From the NCBI GenBank assembly GCA_014529385.2, contig CM043958.1:91459935-91523934 (forward strand): a stretch of 64,000 nucleotides of DNA, read 5' to 3'. Every line of letters starts with the position of its first letter. Position 1 is the first letter of the stretch. Below are positions 11,064 to 22,500 of this stretch, one piece after another. A program made the translations under genes and the position numbers. Origin of the DNA: Adiantum capillus-veneris (Eukaryota > Streptophyta > Polypodiopsida > Polypodiales > Pteridaceae). The notes beneath the pieces were generated by a model, which saw only the letters and a list, made by a program, of their open reading frames with translations, was not told the origin of the DNA and searched no databases.

Positions 11064-11879
11064 AGCCAGAGAAGCATTGGAGTGGGAGTAGAGGGTGTTT
11101 AAGTTGATGACTATTCAGAAGATAGATGCGAACAACCTTCGACGTGAATGGCTACAACCCTCTCTCCCATATCCTCTATTGAAATATGAAGTTGCCACAA
11201 TCAACAAGCGGATCAGAGAGAAGCCAACAGTGCCAATGTACAAAGCAGACATCTCCAAACCTGAAGGGGTCAAGCTGATAGTAGACTCCCATCCAGGTGG
11301 AGAAAGGCATGGTTGACAAAGTATCCTCAATATCTAATCCATCTAGTAGAGGCACCTAAAGTGATCAGAGATAACCTCAGTTTCTACCCTCTACCAAGGA
11401 TGAGGACGTGGAAAGCCCACGAGCTGCAGAGAAGCCAACCCACTTGACTAAATTACCCGAAGCTGCCAGACTCGAAGGCAGGTGAGAGAATAAGTGAGCA
11501 ATACATGGTGAAAACACTAACGGGCGCCATCAAATTGTTCATTGGCTCGCCTAACCTATCTTGCATCATGATGAGAAAGATTTGTAAAACTCTTTTGGCA
11601 GTCTTCGAAACATTCAAACCAGGCCAGGCGACAGACATTATCTTCTTCTTTCAAGATACATACAGATGTGCATACGATCTGTCTGGTCAGCCTTCTCACG
11701 AGGTGATACATGCATTGTATCAAAGGATTATGTTTTTACCATCTTATCACCTCCAGACATTTGAAGAAGCCTTCTACACCGGTTTCTTCACAATCAACAC
11801 AGACATATTCGGCCCGACGCTACTGGCTCAACATACGAGATATGAGTCACTTCTCAAGATGAGAGAAAGCCTACATTGA
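11064..11879 (+). pseudogene. Element A downstream ORF, C-terminal domain
   Basis: Open pieces 11095-11316 and 11505-11879 in two frames. The block W-L-Q-P-S-L-P-Y-P-L-L-K finds a relative in element C (near 63570), and the block Y-M-V-K-(T/I)-L-T-G-A matches element C at the very end of the window (near 63930). The last 100 residues are rich in Phe, Tyr and His and look globular. Family not recognised. The polypurine tract follows within 40 bp of the stop, so this is the last coding part of the element. Confidence 0.55.
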
Positions 11880-11917
11880 AGAAGGAGCTCAAAAGCCATG
11901 TCGGGGACGACATGAAC

Positions 11918-11931
11918 AAGGAGGGGGGGAG
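11918..11931 (+). promoter_or_regulatory. Polypurine tract of element A
   Basis: AAGGAGGGGGGGAG lies directly before the TGTTAG that opens the 3' LTR, the expected place for the plus-strand primer. Confidence 0.75.
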
Positions 11932-12861
11932 TGTTAGCCGCTGGACACACCCTATGGAAAATGACTGCTCGACGGAACATTATTTTTTGTAATTATTCAT
12001 TTATTGAGAAAAACCGACATTTCACCTTTGTAAATATTGGGGCTTATAGAAGTTTCCAGATTGTATCCCATTTTTGACATTTAGATTGAGTAGATGGTAA
12101 AATTGGAACATTAGGGTTTGAGATTGTAAGGTATTTATACCACTTTTTGACCTTAATGAAAAAAAGACCCTTGTCATTTTAAAGAGTGTTGTCTATGAGT
12201 GAGCGTACTGTGTACGAGAGAGAGTGTGAGAGTTTCATCTTGATGCTACGCATACACCGTTGGTCGGAATCGAGTGCAGAGAAGTGCAGCGTGTTGCCCC
12301 CAACGAGAGCTACATGCCAATGCCTGCATTGCGGGCGTACGGTCTGGTTTTGCGAGCTCGACCCGCGAGATTCATCTGGTGATTCGGTGAGCATACATTA
12401 TCCGTTTTTGCATTTCAGCATATCCACGCGTTCGCATTGAGTAGAACTACACATTAGGCACTTTAGTTTTCGAAAACGACGACCTGTAAATTTTGGCCAG
12501 ACATCCTGCGTGATTTTGCACCAGGTATTTAGGGTTGGGATTTTGGTTCACGAACCTTAGGGAGATCGACCTATTGGTGTTAGTAGGGTCTCCTTCAAGT
12601 TCTGTGGTGTTTCAAGGACATTTGATGGGTATTTGTCTCTTGTAAAGCGTTGTAGGAAATCTCCTCTTATTCACTCCTGAAGGCTATAGCTTAGACATTG
12701 GGTAGAGACCTCTGTAGGAATTAGTCGAGAGTCGGTCAAGTGTAGATTGACACCCTATGCTTTCTTCCACGCGCTTGCGGGTTGAGCTTCGTCCTTAGCT
12801 GACAAATCTTGTTAGGTGAGTTCTCGTTGTGCTGACGTTCGTCGCGGCGTATCCGCCAACA
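11932..12861 (+). repeat. 3' LTR of element A (930 bp)
   Basis: Starts TGTTAG after the polypurine tract and ends CCAACA. The last 28 bp resemble the end of the element B LTR (GACGTCCGTCGCGG against GACGTTCGTCGCGG). The length is close to the 913 bp of the B LTR. A TATA-like sequence lies near 12131. The partner 5' LTR is outside the window, so the ends rest on structure and similarity only. Confidence 0.7.
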
Positions 12862-13009
12862 AAAACAAGCTTAGAGTGGTGAGTGACGCACCATTGTCAT
12901 CTTTGAGCTGATTAGTTTAGGCTAGCTGCATGCTTGGATCGATCTGTGGCTCTCACATAGTGTTAGGCAAGTCCCTTACTTCTATACGTGCGACAAGAGC
13001 CCACATTTT

Positions 13010-13027
13010 TTGCGTCGTTACCGGGGA
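13010..13027 (+). promoter_or_regulatory. Decayed Asp-tRNA-type primer binding site of element E
   Basis: TTGCGTCGTTACCGGGGA matches the plant tRNA-Asp complement (TGGCGCCGTTGCCGGGGA) at 15 of 18 positions. Two of the three differences fit C-to-T or G-to-A decay. Confidence 0.6.
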
Positions 13028-13362
13028 ATCGCCCTTCACTAAGCTCATGATGCACTCTGTGCTTCCTTTGTGAGTGTTTGTGTTAGGAAGGAAGAGGAAG
13101 AAGAAGAAGTTATTTTTTGCAAGTTTTTATTTCCTACATAATCTCTGTTTTCTTCCAATGTTTGCTTGCACATAATTTTTTGCACAGTTAGTAGTTACTG
13201 TGTTAGTAGTGAATGAGTAAGTAGATAAGACAGGTAGCTTGTTTTTTGCCAATGTAGTTTTTAAAAAGGAAAAAAAAATGCTCGGGATATTTGAGACCAA
13301 AAAGAAATTTGGGAATTAAAATAAAACTTTATTATCCTAAAAGGAAGGGATCGGAATCAGTC

Positions 13363-13412
13363 CCCAAGCCCAAGCCCAGGCCCAGGCCCAGGCCTAGGCC
13401 CAGCCCATGCCT
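13363..13412. repeat. Short GCCCAG/GCCCAA hexamer run
   Basis: About eight imperfect copies of a GCCCAG-type hexamer in the element E leader, a GC-rich island in AT-rich sequence. Confidence 0.8.
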
Positions 13413-13752
13413 CAGTCCTCAGTCTTATGATATACTACTTACACTACCTTATATATAAAGACTAGGATCTCGAGTGAAGGGAGGGCATGTGGGACAAGTT
13501 CCTCAAGTCTTCCACGATCCCCTTCACACTCACCCTTTGGACTTAATAATTCTAGTCCTCTCCCCACATAGGAAAAGACTAGTTTTAGGATTTCGAGGGT
13601 TGTACGTAACCGAATTGGGGGCTGTAAAGCACGGCAAATTCCTCTAGAAAAGATGCTCGTTGTGAGCTATTGTACGCCATATTCTATGGCTCGATTAAAA
13701 AAAAGGGACCAAAAATACAAAAAAATTGGGTTGTGAACACCTAAAAAACTAG

Positions 13753-14654
13753 GTGAGCGCCCTTCACAGGCACTCACCAACACCTCTAGAGTGTCGAGGT
13801 CATATGCACCTACGCTCTGGTTGTGTGTTAGAGGATGAGCACATTGAAAATGTCTCTGTCTACACGGACACTCATTGTTCCTCTACCTTAGTCTCTGGGC
13901 CCTCAGTGGGAGCCCAAGGTAGTACCCTCAGGATACGCATATTGCGTCTAGTGACTCTTCCTCTAACTACGATGTCATGGAGGGTTACCCAATGCCTAAT
14001 CCTGATAGCTCAAGCCAAGACATGCATGCCTTGGGCCCACGGTCTGGGCCAAGCGCTTAGCCACTTGAAGGAAATCTTTAATAGAGCCACTCACTCCGAA
14101 CATGGAGCTAATGATGTCAACGAGGGGGTGGAGAAGTAAATTTGCCATTCATGACCAACATAGACCCCATGCTCTTAGAGAGTGTGCATGTGAATAATCC
14201 ATTCACTGCACCCCCTGACTCTTCAGAGCTATTCCCCCTCGAGGTTATATTACATGATGGTAGAAGCCTTGCCGAAGTGCAAGATGTTGAGTGATATATC
14301 ATTGCAACTAGGGAAAAGGAAATCAAGAGCTTACGCAAAGGCAGAGCAACGAAGAGAGTTACAAGCAAAATCCCTATGTCAATATCACTGCTAGGAGAGC
14401 AATTGAGTGCTCCTAAATTAGCGACCACTAAGGGTCAACCCATAGAGAGCCACATTGCATCTAGTTCAAAGGACACCCCTAGAACCTCAGTCCTAGATGG
14501 AGCGTTCCTAAATGAGAACTAGGAGTACGAACGACAAACAAAAACTCTAACCGACCTATACACAGGTCACACTTATTACGTGGGTTGGTTAGATGTCCTA
14601 CAATCCACAATGGGTCCTACTAATGTAGAGGATCAACAACAAAGAGTTTGTGAG
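13753..14654 (+). pseudogene. Element E gag, N-terminal fragment
   Basis: Weak coding signal. A H-L-R-S-G segment (near 13800) resembles the arginine-rich start seen in some plant Ty3/gypsy gag proteins. The frame from the ATG near 14150 runs with a TGA and a TAG up to the element B insertion and resumes at 36835. No zinc knuckle is present in this part. Confidence 0.45.
14650..14654. repeat. Target site duplication of element B, left copy (GTGAG)
   Basis: Matches 36830-36834 exactly and touches the TG of the 5' LTR. Five bp is usual for these elements. Confidence 0.85.
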
Positions 14655-15567
14655 TGTTTGGCGGACGAAGCGACAAGCGACCGTTTCCAGAGAAGGATCA
14701 TATTTTTATGAGAAACCTTTGTAAAATTCTTTTGTAAGGAAGCATCTCTAAGCCGAGAACTTGTCAAAGGATTTATGATTATTCTTCTGGGAGCAATTTT
14801 ATATTAGAGAGCCAGTTAGAAGTTTAGGAGCTTTGGGCCGGACAAGCCATTTGTAAAGACCTAAACTATAAAGGTCATTTTTTGTAAGTTTGAGCATGAT
14901 ATTTTTGATGGAAAACTGAGAAGACAGCGTACGTTTAAGACCTCCTTCCCGCTCTAACTTGTAATCTTCGCCATTGAGGCTACGGTAATCCAAATTTAGA
15001 TTGGTTCATTGCATTGTGTTCCTCTTACCTTACTCTTCTATTCAAGTGTAATCATTCAAGATTCGGTGTAGGATTTCAACTACAAGTTTCAGGCCTTAAA
15101 TCGTTGTTTTGAGTATCTATATGCGTGTTTTATGTTGTTTTGACCTTAGGAGGGGCTTTAGGGACCCTAAAATGACCCATTAGGATCATATGTTCTCTGT
15201 TTTTTCTCACTTTGGGACGAACGATCGCGATCTTTGTACCTCTCCAGAATGCTCTGACAGTGATAGAACATGTTTTTGATAGTCCCCTGTAGCTTCCCTT
15301 CAAGTTTCGTGCGATTCCGATATGATTTGCATGGTAAACAGGCGTGATGAGTGTAGAGCTGTGTAGAAGGACATAGGCAGATTACTTGGCTTTAGTGCAT
15401 TTGATGTGCTTGTAGAGTAGTAGTTGCATCTCTTCGAGTTCACTTCATTAGGGTTGACATCCTAATGAGTTTCCATGCCTCATCCGAGTCGCTTCCCCTA
15501 TATCGATAATTGTTTGTTGATGCTTGAGAGCTATGCTATGGACGTCCGTCGCGGTGACCCGCAAACA
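14655..15567 (+). repeat. 5' LTR of element B (913 bp)
   Basis: Runs from TGTTTGGCGG to GCAAACA and is followed by the primer site one base later. Bases from 15158 to the end match 36417-36829 with scattered differences. A TATA-like CTATAAA lies near 14869. It carries one CGCG palindrome at 15221. Confidence 0.85.
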
Positions 15568-15568
15568 T

Positions 15569-15586
15569 TGGCGCCGCTGTCGGGGA
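15569..15586 (+). promoter_or_regulatory. Primer binding site of element B, Asp-tRNA type
   Basis: TGGCGCCGCTGTCGGGGA matches the plant tRNA-Asp complement at 16 of 18 positions, one base after the LTR. This primer is common in Tat/Athila-type Ty3/gypsy elements. Confidence 0.8.
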
Positions 15587-17221
15587 ATGCACCTTAGGTG
15601 ATGAGTGATCGAGTGCAGAGTTAGATTCCTGAAAAAAAAGATCAATCCACAAATCCATTTTACACCTCAGTTAGGTTGCTAGACAAGGGTTTAGAGCTTA
15701 GTGGAGTCTAGAGCCAGTGGACCGGCTAGATCCTCTCTTAGGAGATTTTGGGATCTGTGAGTGAGAATGTTAAATCATTTTTGCTCTTCAATTTCTCTAA
15801 TTTGATTGAGTACTGAAATCTCACCCGAAATTCGTCGTGTTTGTTTTGTTTGATTCATTTCCTTATGTTTTTTCATTTTTGTACTTAGGAGTAGGATAAG
15901 TAAATCACATTCCAATCAGATTTGAGGCAAAAGTTAGAGTCGAGAAACCAGGAAACCATAACTTTGGCAAAAAATCCATAAGACTCTAAAATTTTGAAAA
16001 TCTGACCAAACAGGGTTGATATTGATTCAAATCACTAAGTGGTAGCACAAAACACTAGGAAACACTTGTCAGAGGGAGCATACAAAATTTCATCAGATTT
16101 GGCCTAGGTACTACGATTGCGATCGGTGTACCTCAGTGTCTGATTTGTACAAGATTTGACATGTGCCTTCCTGATAAGATTCTAAACAAGTTTGATTACA
16201 GCAACCACACCCAAAAACATCAAAAGTAAAGGAAATCAGGCCACTTGGGTAAAACTAGCCTGACAGACCCAGAAAGTGCAAACTCTTGGCTTTTGGTGAT
16301 CCAAATGCAAAAAGACTTGGGAGATAGCCTTAAAAAATCAGTGTCTACAAGTATGTCAAATTTGGTCTAATTTGGGCTCAGAACTACGATCCCAATCGGT
16401 GTACCTAAGTGCCAAATTTTGACCAGATTTCATCTGTGGGATCCCCAGGTGTATACAAACATAAAACTCTAAAGGACCTAGAGCCAGAAACCTCAAAATA
16501 CATGTCAAACCATCTGAATACAGATCCAAGTCAAAAACTACTAAAATGGCTTAGAAATTGACTTTCAGTAGACCAAAACACATCAAAACTAGGAAGGAAC
16601 CATACAGAGGGATAGCCTGTACACAGGACAACCCCAGATAGCTTCAAAATCCCTAATCAAGCACTAAAGTCAGATCAAGCTGACAGATTCTGGAAAACAG
16701 ACACTTCCAACCAAGAACTGGTAAAAGCTTGACTTTTTAGAATCTAGTTACAAAAGTATCAGAGAGGTAGCCTTAAAATAGCCTAGTGAACAAGCTGATG
16801 AAGTTTGGTCAAATTTGGGCCCACAAGTACGATCGCGATCGATGTACCTCTGGCCCAGATCTAACTCATTTTTAACCTGTTCATAGACCTAGACTATTTA
16901 AGATATCAGGAGTTTTCAAAACTCAAATTGGACATACTGTCAATAATCTGCAAGCAAAATTGTGTTGAAATCATTGTGAAAGTGTTGAATCTGCTCACAG
17001 TTGGAATGATACAGTGATCTCATAGCCATCAAGTGTATTCATTTGCAGAGACCGATCAAATAACAATCCATGCAGTGTTGCAGGAATTGGAAGATCATTC
17101 CATCTTCAGGTAAGAGGTTTGGATTCAGTCAGTAAATCCCACTTTCTTCATGTTTTTGAGATCGGGAAAACAAATCAACATCCGACACCGAAATTAAGCG
17201 GATCAAGCAAGTGTTGTATCA
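15587..17221 (+). other. Element B leader, non-coding, with CGCG palindromes
   Basis: No gene-like ORF. Diverged repeat units carry a palindrome of the form ACGATCGCGATCG followed by TGTACCT: at 16113 (one C-to-T), 16385 (changed centre) and 16829 (intact); the LTR copy at 15221 is related. The words before it (TTTGG..TA.TTTGGGC) are shared between units. The leader ends at the gag ATG at 17222. Confidence 0.65.
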
Positions 17222-18968
17222 ATGGAGGAGAGTGTAAACCAAGGGATAGTACGACCGTTAGAGCCTATCCTTGAAGAAGGAATCTTCGATACTTCTTCAG
17301 AGATATCTTACGAGTATTTCACAGAACACTTGGGACAATTAAAACTAAATGGAAGAAAAAAACATGGCAGCAGGACCATTAGACCCCTTGGCCACATTAA
17401 AGCTATTGTTCATCAAGTATCAATATAACAACAAGCAAGGTGCCAAGATATACAAAGATGGTATGGACCCCTACTGTGTGAAAATAGAAGATAGACCAAG
17501 TGAGTTCAGAGACTTAGTGCCTGTGAGCTATAGCGGAGATAGGTACCTAGATGACGAGGGTATCATGTACTTGGTAGTCTTGAATCCTAACATTGTAGAC
17601 AAGTGGGGATTGATGGGCACAAAAGCCAAAATAGACGAGGAACATGAGGAAAAGGCACCAACAATGAGCTTACCTAATGCGAGGTTAAGGCGAGAAAACG
17701 AAACATTGAGAGTCAACACGGATAACGTCTAGTTGGGGTTATACAAGTATAATAATGGAGAGCAAGATCTCTATTATAGATGCGAGGAACCCTACGTCGG
17801 AGAGATGACTGAGCGGAAAAGACTTTATGTCTTCACCTACACAGAGGGAGCGGAAACGAAAATCGCCGCATACGACAAGTATGGAAGACGATACGCAGTA
17901 ATCGATAAAAAAGAGTTGGAAGGATATACGTACTTTGGGGGACCACTTCACCAGTATTATGTCACTCCAAGCCCACTAAGACCAGCACCTACAACTGTCG
18001 TGCCAGAACATGTGACCACAGGTGGAGAGAGGACTCATGTAGCTGATTCTTTCAGTCAACCTCATTATTCGATGCCAAGCCCCATGGGAACGTTACATTC
18101 CAGAGAATCAATGGCTACGAATCGAGGTAGTGCGGTTCCTATCTCTACACATATGGCAGTAGGTCCGATATTTGCAGCCGCCCCATCACATTTGCCTCCT
18201 AGTAGTAGATTCGAGGCAGGGGAGCCAACGAGAGAAACCCACGACATCCATGATGCCCGAGAACGATTAATTCGAGACACGGGAGCAATGAGACTGATCG
18301 CAGACCATAGACGGATTATGCCATCCCAAGTAGCGAAGTGCATGCCGAAGAAGTATAGCAGATTGGGGGATCCATATGCCCATGTATCGCTCTTCAAGCA
18401 AGTCTTAAGAGCAAAACAGATCATTGATTTCCATACTCAATACGAGGGATTCGGGATGACCTTGGAAGGGATGGCCTTAACATGGTTTCAACCTTTAAAC
18501 CCTGAAACTTGTCTGAATATTGAACATGTATTGCGTGAGTTCACAGAAGAATTCTCAAAATGGGGTATAAAGCATAATACTGTATCGCAGATATATGCTT
18601 TTAAACAAAGGGAGAATGAAAAAGTGAAGGAAGCAAGCTTGAGATTCAAGAAATACATTGAGAGGTGCCCGAGGAGGGAATTACCGCAGGACAAGAGATT
18701 GTCTGTGCTCTTCGTTGAAGGACTTAGGAATGAAACCTTGAAAAAGGACCTTCACTTGAAGGCATGTAGCACATTTCAACAGGTTACAAGGGAAGCGTTA
18801 TATCTTGTCGATAACTGCAAATCATATGGGGAAGTGTCAGAGGATACTGATTCAGTAACCAGTGGCTCTTCATCGATTAAAAGCGAACCCTCTACCAAGA
18901 AAGATGCTCAGGCATCCTTGATGCCGATAGCTGACCAAATGATACACGAGGTAACGAAGAGAATGTAG
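17222..18968 (+). pseudogene. Element B gag, matrix/capsid part
   Basis: Gag forms the particle. The ATG at 17222 opens a short frame that shifts near 17350-17430 into the frame 17349-18968, which holds one TAG (17730-17732, fits CAG to TAG). The capsid core is clear from about 18330 to 18830 (G-D-P-Y-A-H ... L-T-W-F-Q ... F-K-Q), the usual retrotransposon gag fold. The N-terminal part has a counterpart in element C (42741-43373). A TAG at 18966-18968 ends the open stretch before the zinc knuckles. Confidence 0.8.
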
Positions 18969-20133
18969 CAACATATGAGATCAAATCCGGTGATGAGACA
19001 GTCTCAGACGAGGAAGTGTGACATATGTGGGGGGGATCACCCGACGCCGTGGTGCACACAATAGCCGAAAGCACCAGTTGCGAATGGACGAGTACTGAAA
19101 TGGTGCGCCATAGAGCAAAAATGGACAAATCATAGCACGGAAGAGTGTTTTTATAACAAAAACTACATGAGAGAAAGACCGTATGGACCTCCAACAGGAC
19201 CATCCCAACCACCTCCTCTAAGATATCAAGTTGGACCAAATATGAATCTGGTAGCAGGAGCGGACAGACCTCAACCTGTGTTGGGTCAACAACCTCCATT
19301 ACTACAGGAAAATAGAGCCATGATTAGGTATGCTCAACCTTGCGAAGCATCACTAGGAACGAATAGTATACTTCAAGTTTCTTATTATGAGGAACCGAAT
19401 GAGCCTTACGCAACATAACCTGAATCACAAATGTACGCAGACGAAGCCTATCTATCGTGGGGAAATAGCGAGGGTATGGCACCACCAACGTATGTAGCAC
19501 AGCCTTTGAGATCAATATTTGGTGGACAAAAGAACGCTAATGTTCATTGCGAACCAGAATTACAAACCAAGAGGGTATCCTAATAGGGCAGCACAACCTA
19601 TGGGACCACCTCCTCAAAATCAACCACCAATTGGACAGTGCTATAACTATGGAAGTACAGATCATTGGGAGTGTAACTACCCTTTCAAAGGTGAAAGAGT
19701 GAAAATTTTTGGGTTTTGTGACGGATGTGGTGTGAATCACATATTGCCAGATTGCCCAAAGAATCCGGACAACAAGGGAAAAGCAACTATGAATATTGTG
19801 GGGGTGGTACCAAGTGCAAACAGCGGATCAAAAACCGATCCCATGATCAAATCAATGCGATAACCAGAGTCCAAGCCAAGGACTTGTGGAAAAATGAGCC
19901 CTTGGAGGAAAAGGTCAAGTTGCCGATACCCACAGAAAATGAGAGTTTATCCGTGAGAACCCAACGAAAATCCTGGAAAGCGAAACAAGACAAGATGAAA
20001 ACAAGAAGGGTGAAAACCCAAATTGCCATGCAAAACGAATTACATGAAATGAAGGAGCAACTGAAACAAGAGAGAGAGAGTAAAAATGATGAGGGTAACA
20101 ACAAGCTGAGGAAAGCGTCCTCAGGGGGATGAG
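18969..20133 (+). pseudogene. Element B gag, nucleocapsid part with zinc knuckles
   Basis: Pro/Gln-rich sequence with knuckles of the form C-x2-C-x3-H-x4-C: C-D-I-C ... H ... C near 19019 and C-D-G-C ... H ... C near 19723, plus a damaged one (second Cys now Tyr) near 19639. These bind element RNA in packaging. Frames change near 19420, 19520 and 19725; a Lys/Glu-rich helical stretch ends the region at 20130. Confidence 0.7.
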
Positions 20134-20136
20134 AAA

Positions 20137-21477
20137 GTGCTAGAGCCTTTAGATGCTCTATTACAAGCGTACGAAGCAAGGCTAAAAACAAACCAAACCT
20201 TAGAGCAGAGATGGTTAACTTATCCTCAACCACAAGTGAAAACGAAGCGTTTGGAAATGTGTAAACACCTCATTGAAATAGCCCAGGCGTTGATGGAACC
20301 TAAAGTGGTTAGAACCCCAGAACAAGAAGTGCTGATTCACAAAGAGCGAGAAAAACTAAAAATCGATGAACCAAAACAAGTAAACGGACCCAAGCTTGAA
20401 ACGATATTGTCACTGGATCACCGAGTGGTGCCGAACACCACTGATGACGCTAAGTCAATGACGATAATTCCAATTCCAGAAGTTGAAGAACAATGGCCAC
20501 AACACTTATGGAAAACCATTAGAAACAGAAAGAACGGAAGCGCGACGTTACAGTCTACTCCAATTCCTTAGATTAACCTGGATAACGGATTTTATCTAGC
20601 GGATATACAATAGCTGTATGGGGATGTGGGAACGGAGGTTTCGATGGAAAGCAAAGCTCAATCCTTGAAAACCCTACCTTCATTTATAGGTGAACACGAG
20701 ACACAATCGGAGATAAGCTTAGTTCCATCCCAGATGAGAACTATTCCACAAATGGTTGACTCAAAAAGTCTTCAAGAGATGCTGTCGACACCTATAACAT
20801 GCACAATCACGCTCTTAGAACTCTTGAGAGTCAGACCACACTTATGGGAAGACCTAGGGAAACATTTGGAGCACAAAGGAGTAAAGGTTCCTCTTCAAAA
20901 AAACCCTATGGGAGAAGAAAACAAACGGGATGGTCAACCCAAAGCTCAACTAGTGCCCATAAACAAGGTCGGAGATTACTGTGAAGGCAAGGAGGGTAAT
21001 ACAACCTTACCTGTTGAATATCAGGATATAAAAACAATAGCTATCCTAGACAGTGGAGCGGGAGTGGCAATTGCTACAAAGCAAATTTGGGAGAAATGGG
21101 GTCGTCCAGCTCTCAGAAAAACGAGAATGAAACTACAACTTGCAGATGGGTATGTAGAGAGACCATTGGGAATCCTGGACCAAATAGTTGTAACTTCGTG
21201 TGGAATTAACTATGAGCACACCTTTCCTGTGGTGGATTTCGGGAAAACGAACGACTTAGACATTATTTTGGGACGACCTTTTATGCGTCAACTTAAAATG
21301 ATACAAGATTGGGGGTACGACCAAATTTACCTAAGGCACGAAGAGCTAATAACGAAAATCAACATGAAGGATCACAACTATAGAGACATTGCAAAAACAC
21401 TAGTGCAAGAATTTAACTCAACCACTGTAAATGAAAAAGAAATACCTGCATGGATGCAAACGAAAGCGCATGTCTAG
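20137..21477 (+). pseudogene. Element B protease (retropepsin), first protease of the family
   Basis: One frame with TAGs at 20569-20571 and 20611-20613. The active-site box is D-S-G-A-G near 21050 and the C-terminal hydrophobic I-L-G-R-P-F box near 21270, which is a complete retropepsin pattern. It would cut the Gag-Pol polyprotein. Element C has the same domain at 47369 with D-N-G-A. A TAG at 21475-21477 and a frameshift separate it from the pol linker. Confidence 0.8.
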
Positions 21478-22500
21478 ATGTGTGGAGCATCTAATTGTGG
21501 AGACATAATCAAAGAGGAATGCGTATTGGAAAGATCCGTAGAAGACGATATCTCCCAGAACCTTTCCCTGAACATTTATTTGAGCCATTCGGGTGGACTC
21601 AAATATTGTCAACCTTGGACGTATGTGTTAACGAATGCATGCCTACAAAATTTTGTGACGAAGAAGGATACGACCTAGTAATGTTGCAAATGGCTAGCGT
21701 CATCCTTGAGTCAGGATCGGAGAGCGAGGAACAAGAAGAACCACCACATGAGACAGAGTGTAAAAGAATAATTGATGAGATATCTGTAGTGAACGATAGG
21801 AATCGAATCGAGGAGGAATTCATGGATTCACTAAGCGGTGACCTTCCATCACTGGATGATGAAATCCAAATGATAGAGGCTGATGATGAAAGATGAGGTG
21901 GATCAGAGACGAATAGGAAATACAGGTCGAGAGAGGATAGGTTTTACGAGTTTCCTAACCAAAAACCTAGTCGACAAGAGCAGTGTAAATCCAAGAGAAC
22001 AAGAAAATCAAGGGCGAATAAGCATAATCCGATGCCTCTTGTCAATGACAGAACGGGATATCTAAAGCTTGTCAAAGCTGATGATTGTGTCAAAGACGAG
22101 GTCACTGATAGGTTTATCAAGCTAAACCATGGAAAAACAACAAGAAGAATAGACACGAAAAGCGAACTAAGTCGCATAAAGGGGGAAAAACAGGGTCTGG
22201 AATGACCAAAACAGAGAGGAAAATGGAGTACAATAAGCTCAAGCGAACCCAGAGAGACATATGGACGACTGACTTGGAAACAAATGAGGACACGAATTCT
22301 GACAAGATGGATGCACCGTCCCATTATAAGAAGTATATCATACAAGATAGGAAAATCATAGTGCAACAACCAATGAGGGAATTGAAGGAACCGGGTACAT
22401 CGTACGACGGTCCTTAGAAAGCCAAACGAATAGATCTAGCGGAGCCGGGAGAAGATCCAAAACCTGCATATATTTCCACGAATCTTACTGAAGAAGAGGA
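21478..22500 (+). pseudogene. Element B pol linker between protease and RT
   Basis: Open piece 21495-21896 contains a P-E-P-F-P-E-H-(L/F)-F-E-P-F block that element C repeats (near 48115) and an acidic tail. The following Lys/Arg-rich piece matches element A 1-758. No catalytic motif is visible. The piece ends in a TAG at 22415-22417 just before RT. Confidence 0.6.

Larger units (their letters stand above)
1..12861 (+). mobile_element. Element A: giant Ty3/gypsy LTR retrotransposon, 5' part outside the window
   Basis: The order is RT, RNase H, integrase, second protease-like domain, Trp/basic repeats, long spacer, coiled-coil ORF, polypurine tract and 3' LTR. The 5' LTR, gag and first protease lie before base 1. 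RT motifs (the D-G-F-S-G-Y-N-Q block, Y-M-D-D) resemble the plant Tat/Athila side of Ty3/gypsy; I infer that lineage from recall of motif style, not from a tree. All reading frames are broken by stops and small indels, so this copy is dead. Element C repeats the same order, which is the main reason to treat the downstream coiled-coil ORF as part of this element and not as a neighbour. Confidence 0.8.
12862..14654 (+). mobile_element. Element E, left part (LTR tail, primer site, leader, start of gag)
   Basis: A primer site at 13010-13027, a leader of several hundred bp and a decayed gag start form the 5' end of an older element. It is interrupted at 14654 by element B and resumes at 36835. With element B and one GTGAG removed, the reading through the junction continues in frame, which ties the two parts together. 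Element A apparently lies in its 5' LTR, as only about 140 bp of LTR-like sequence separates A from the primer site. Confidence 0.6.
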
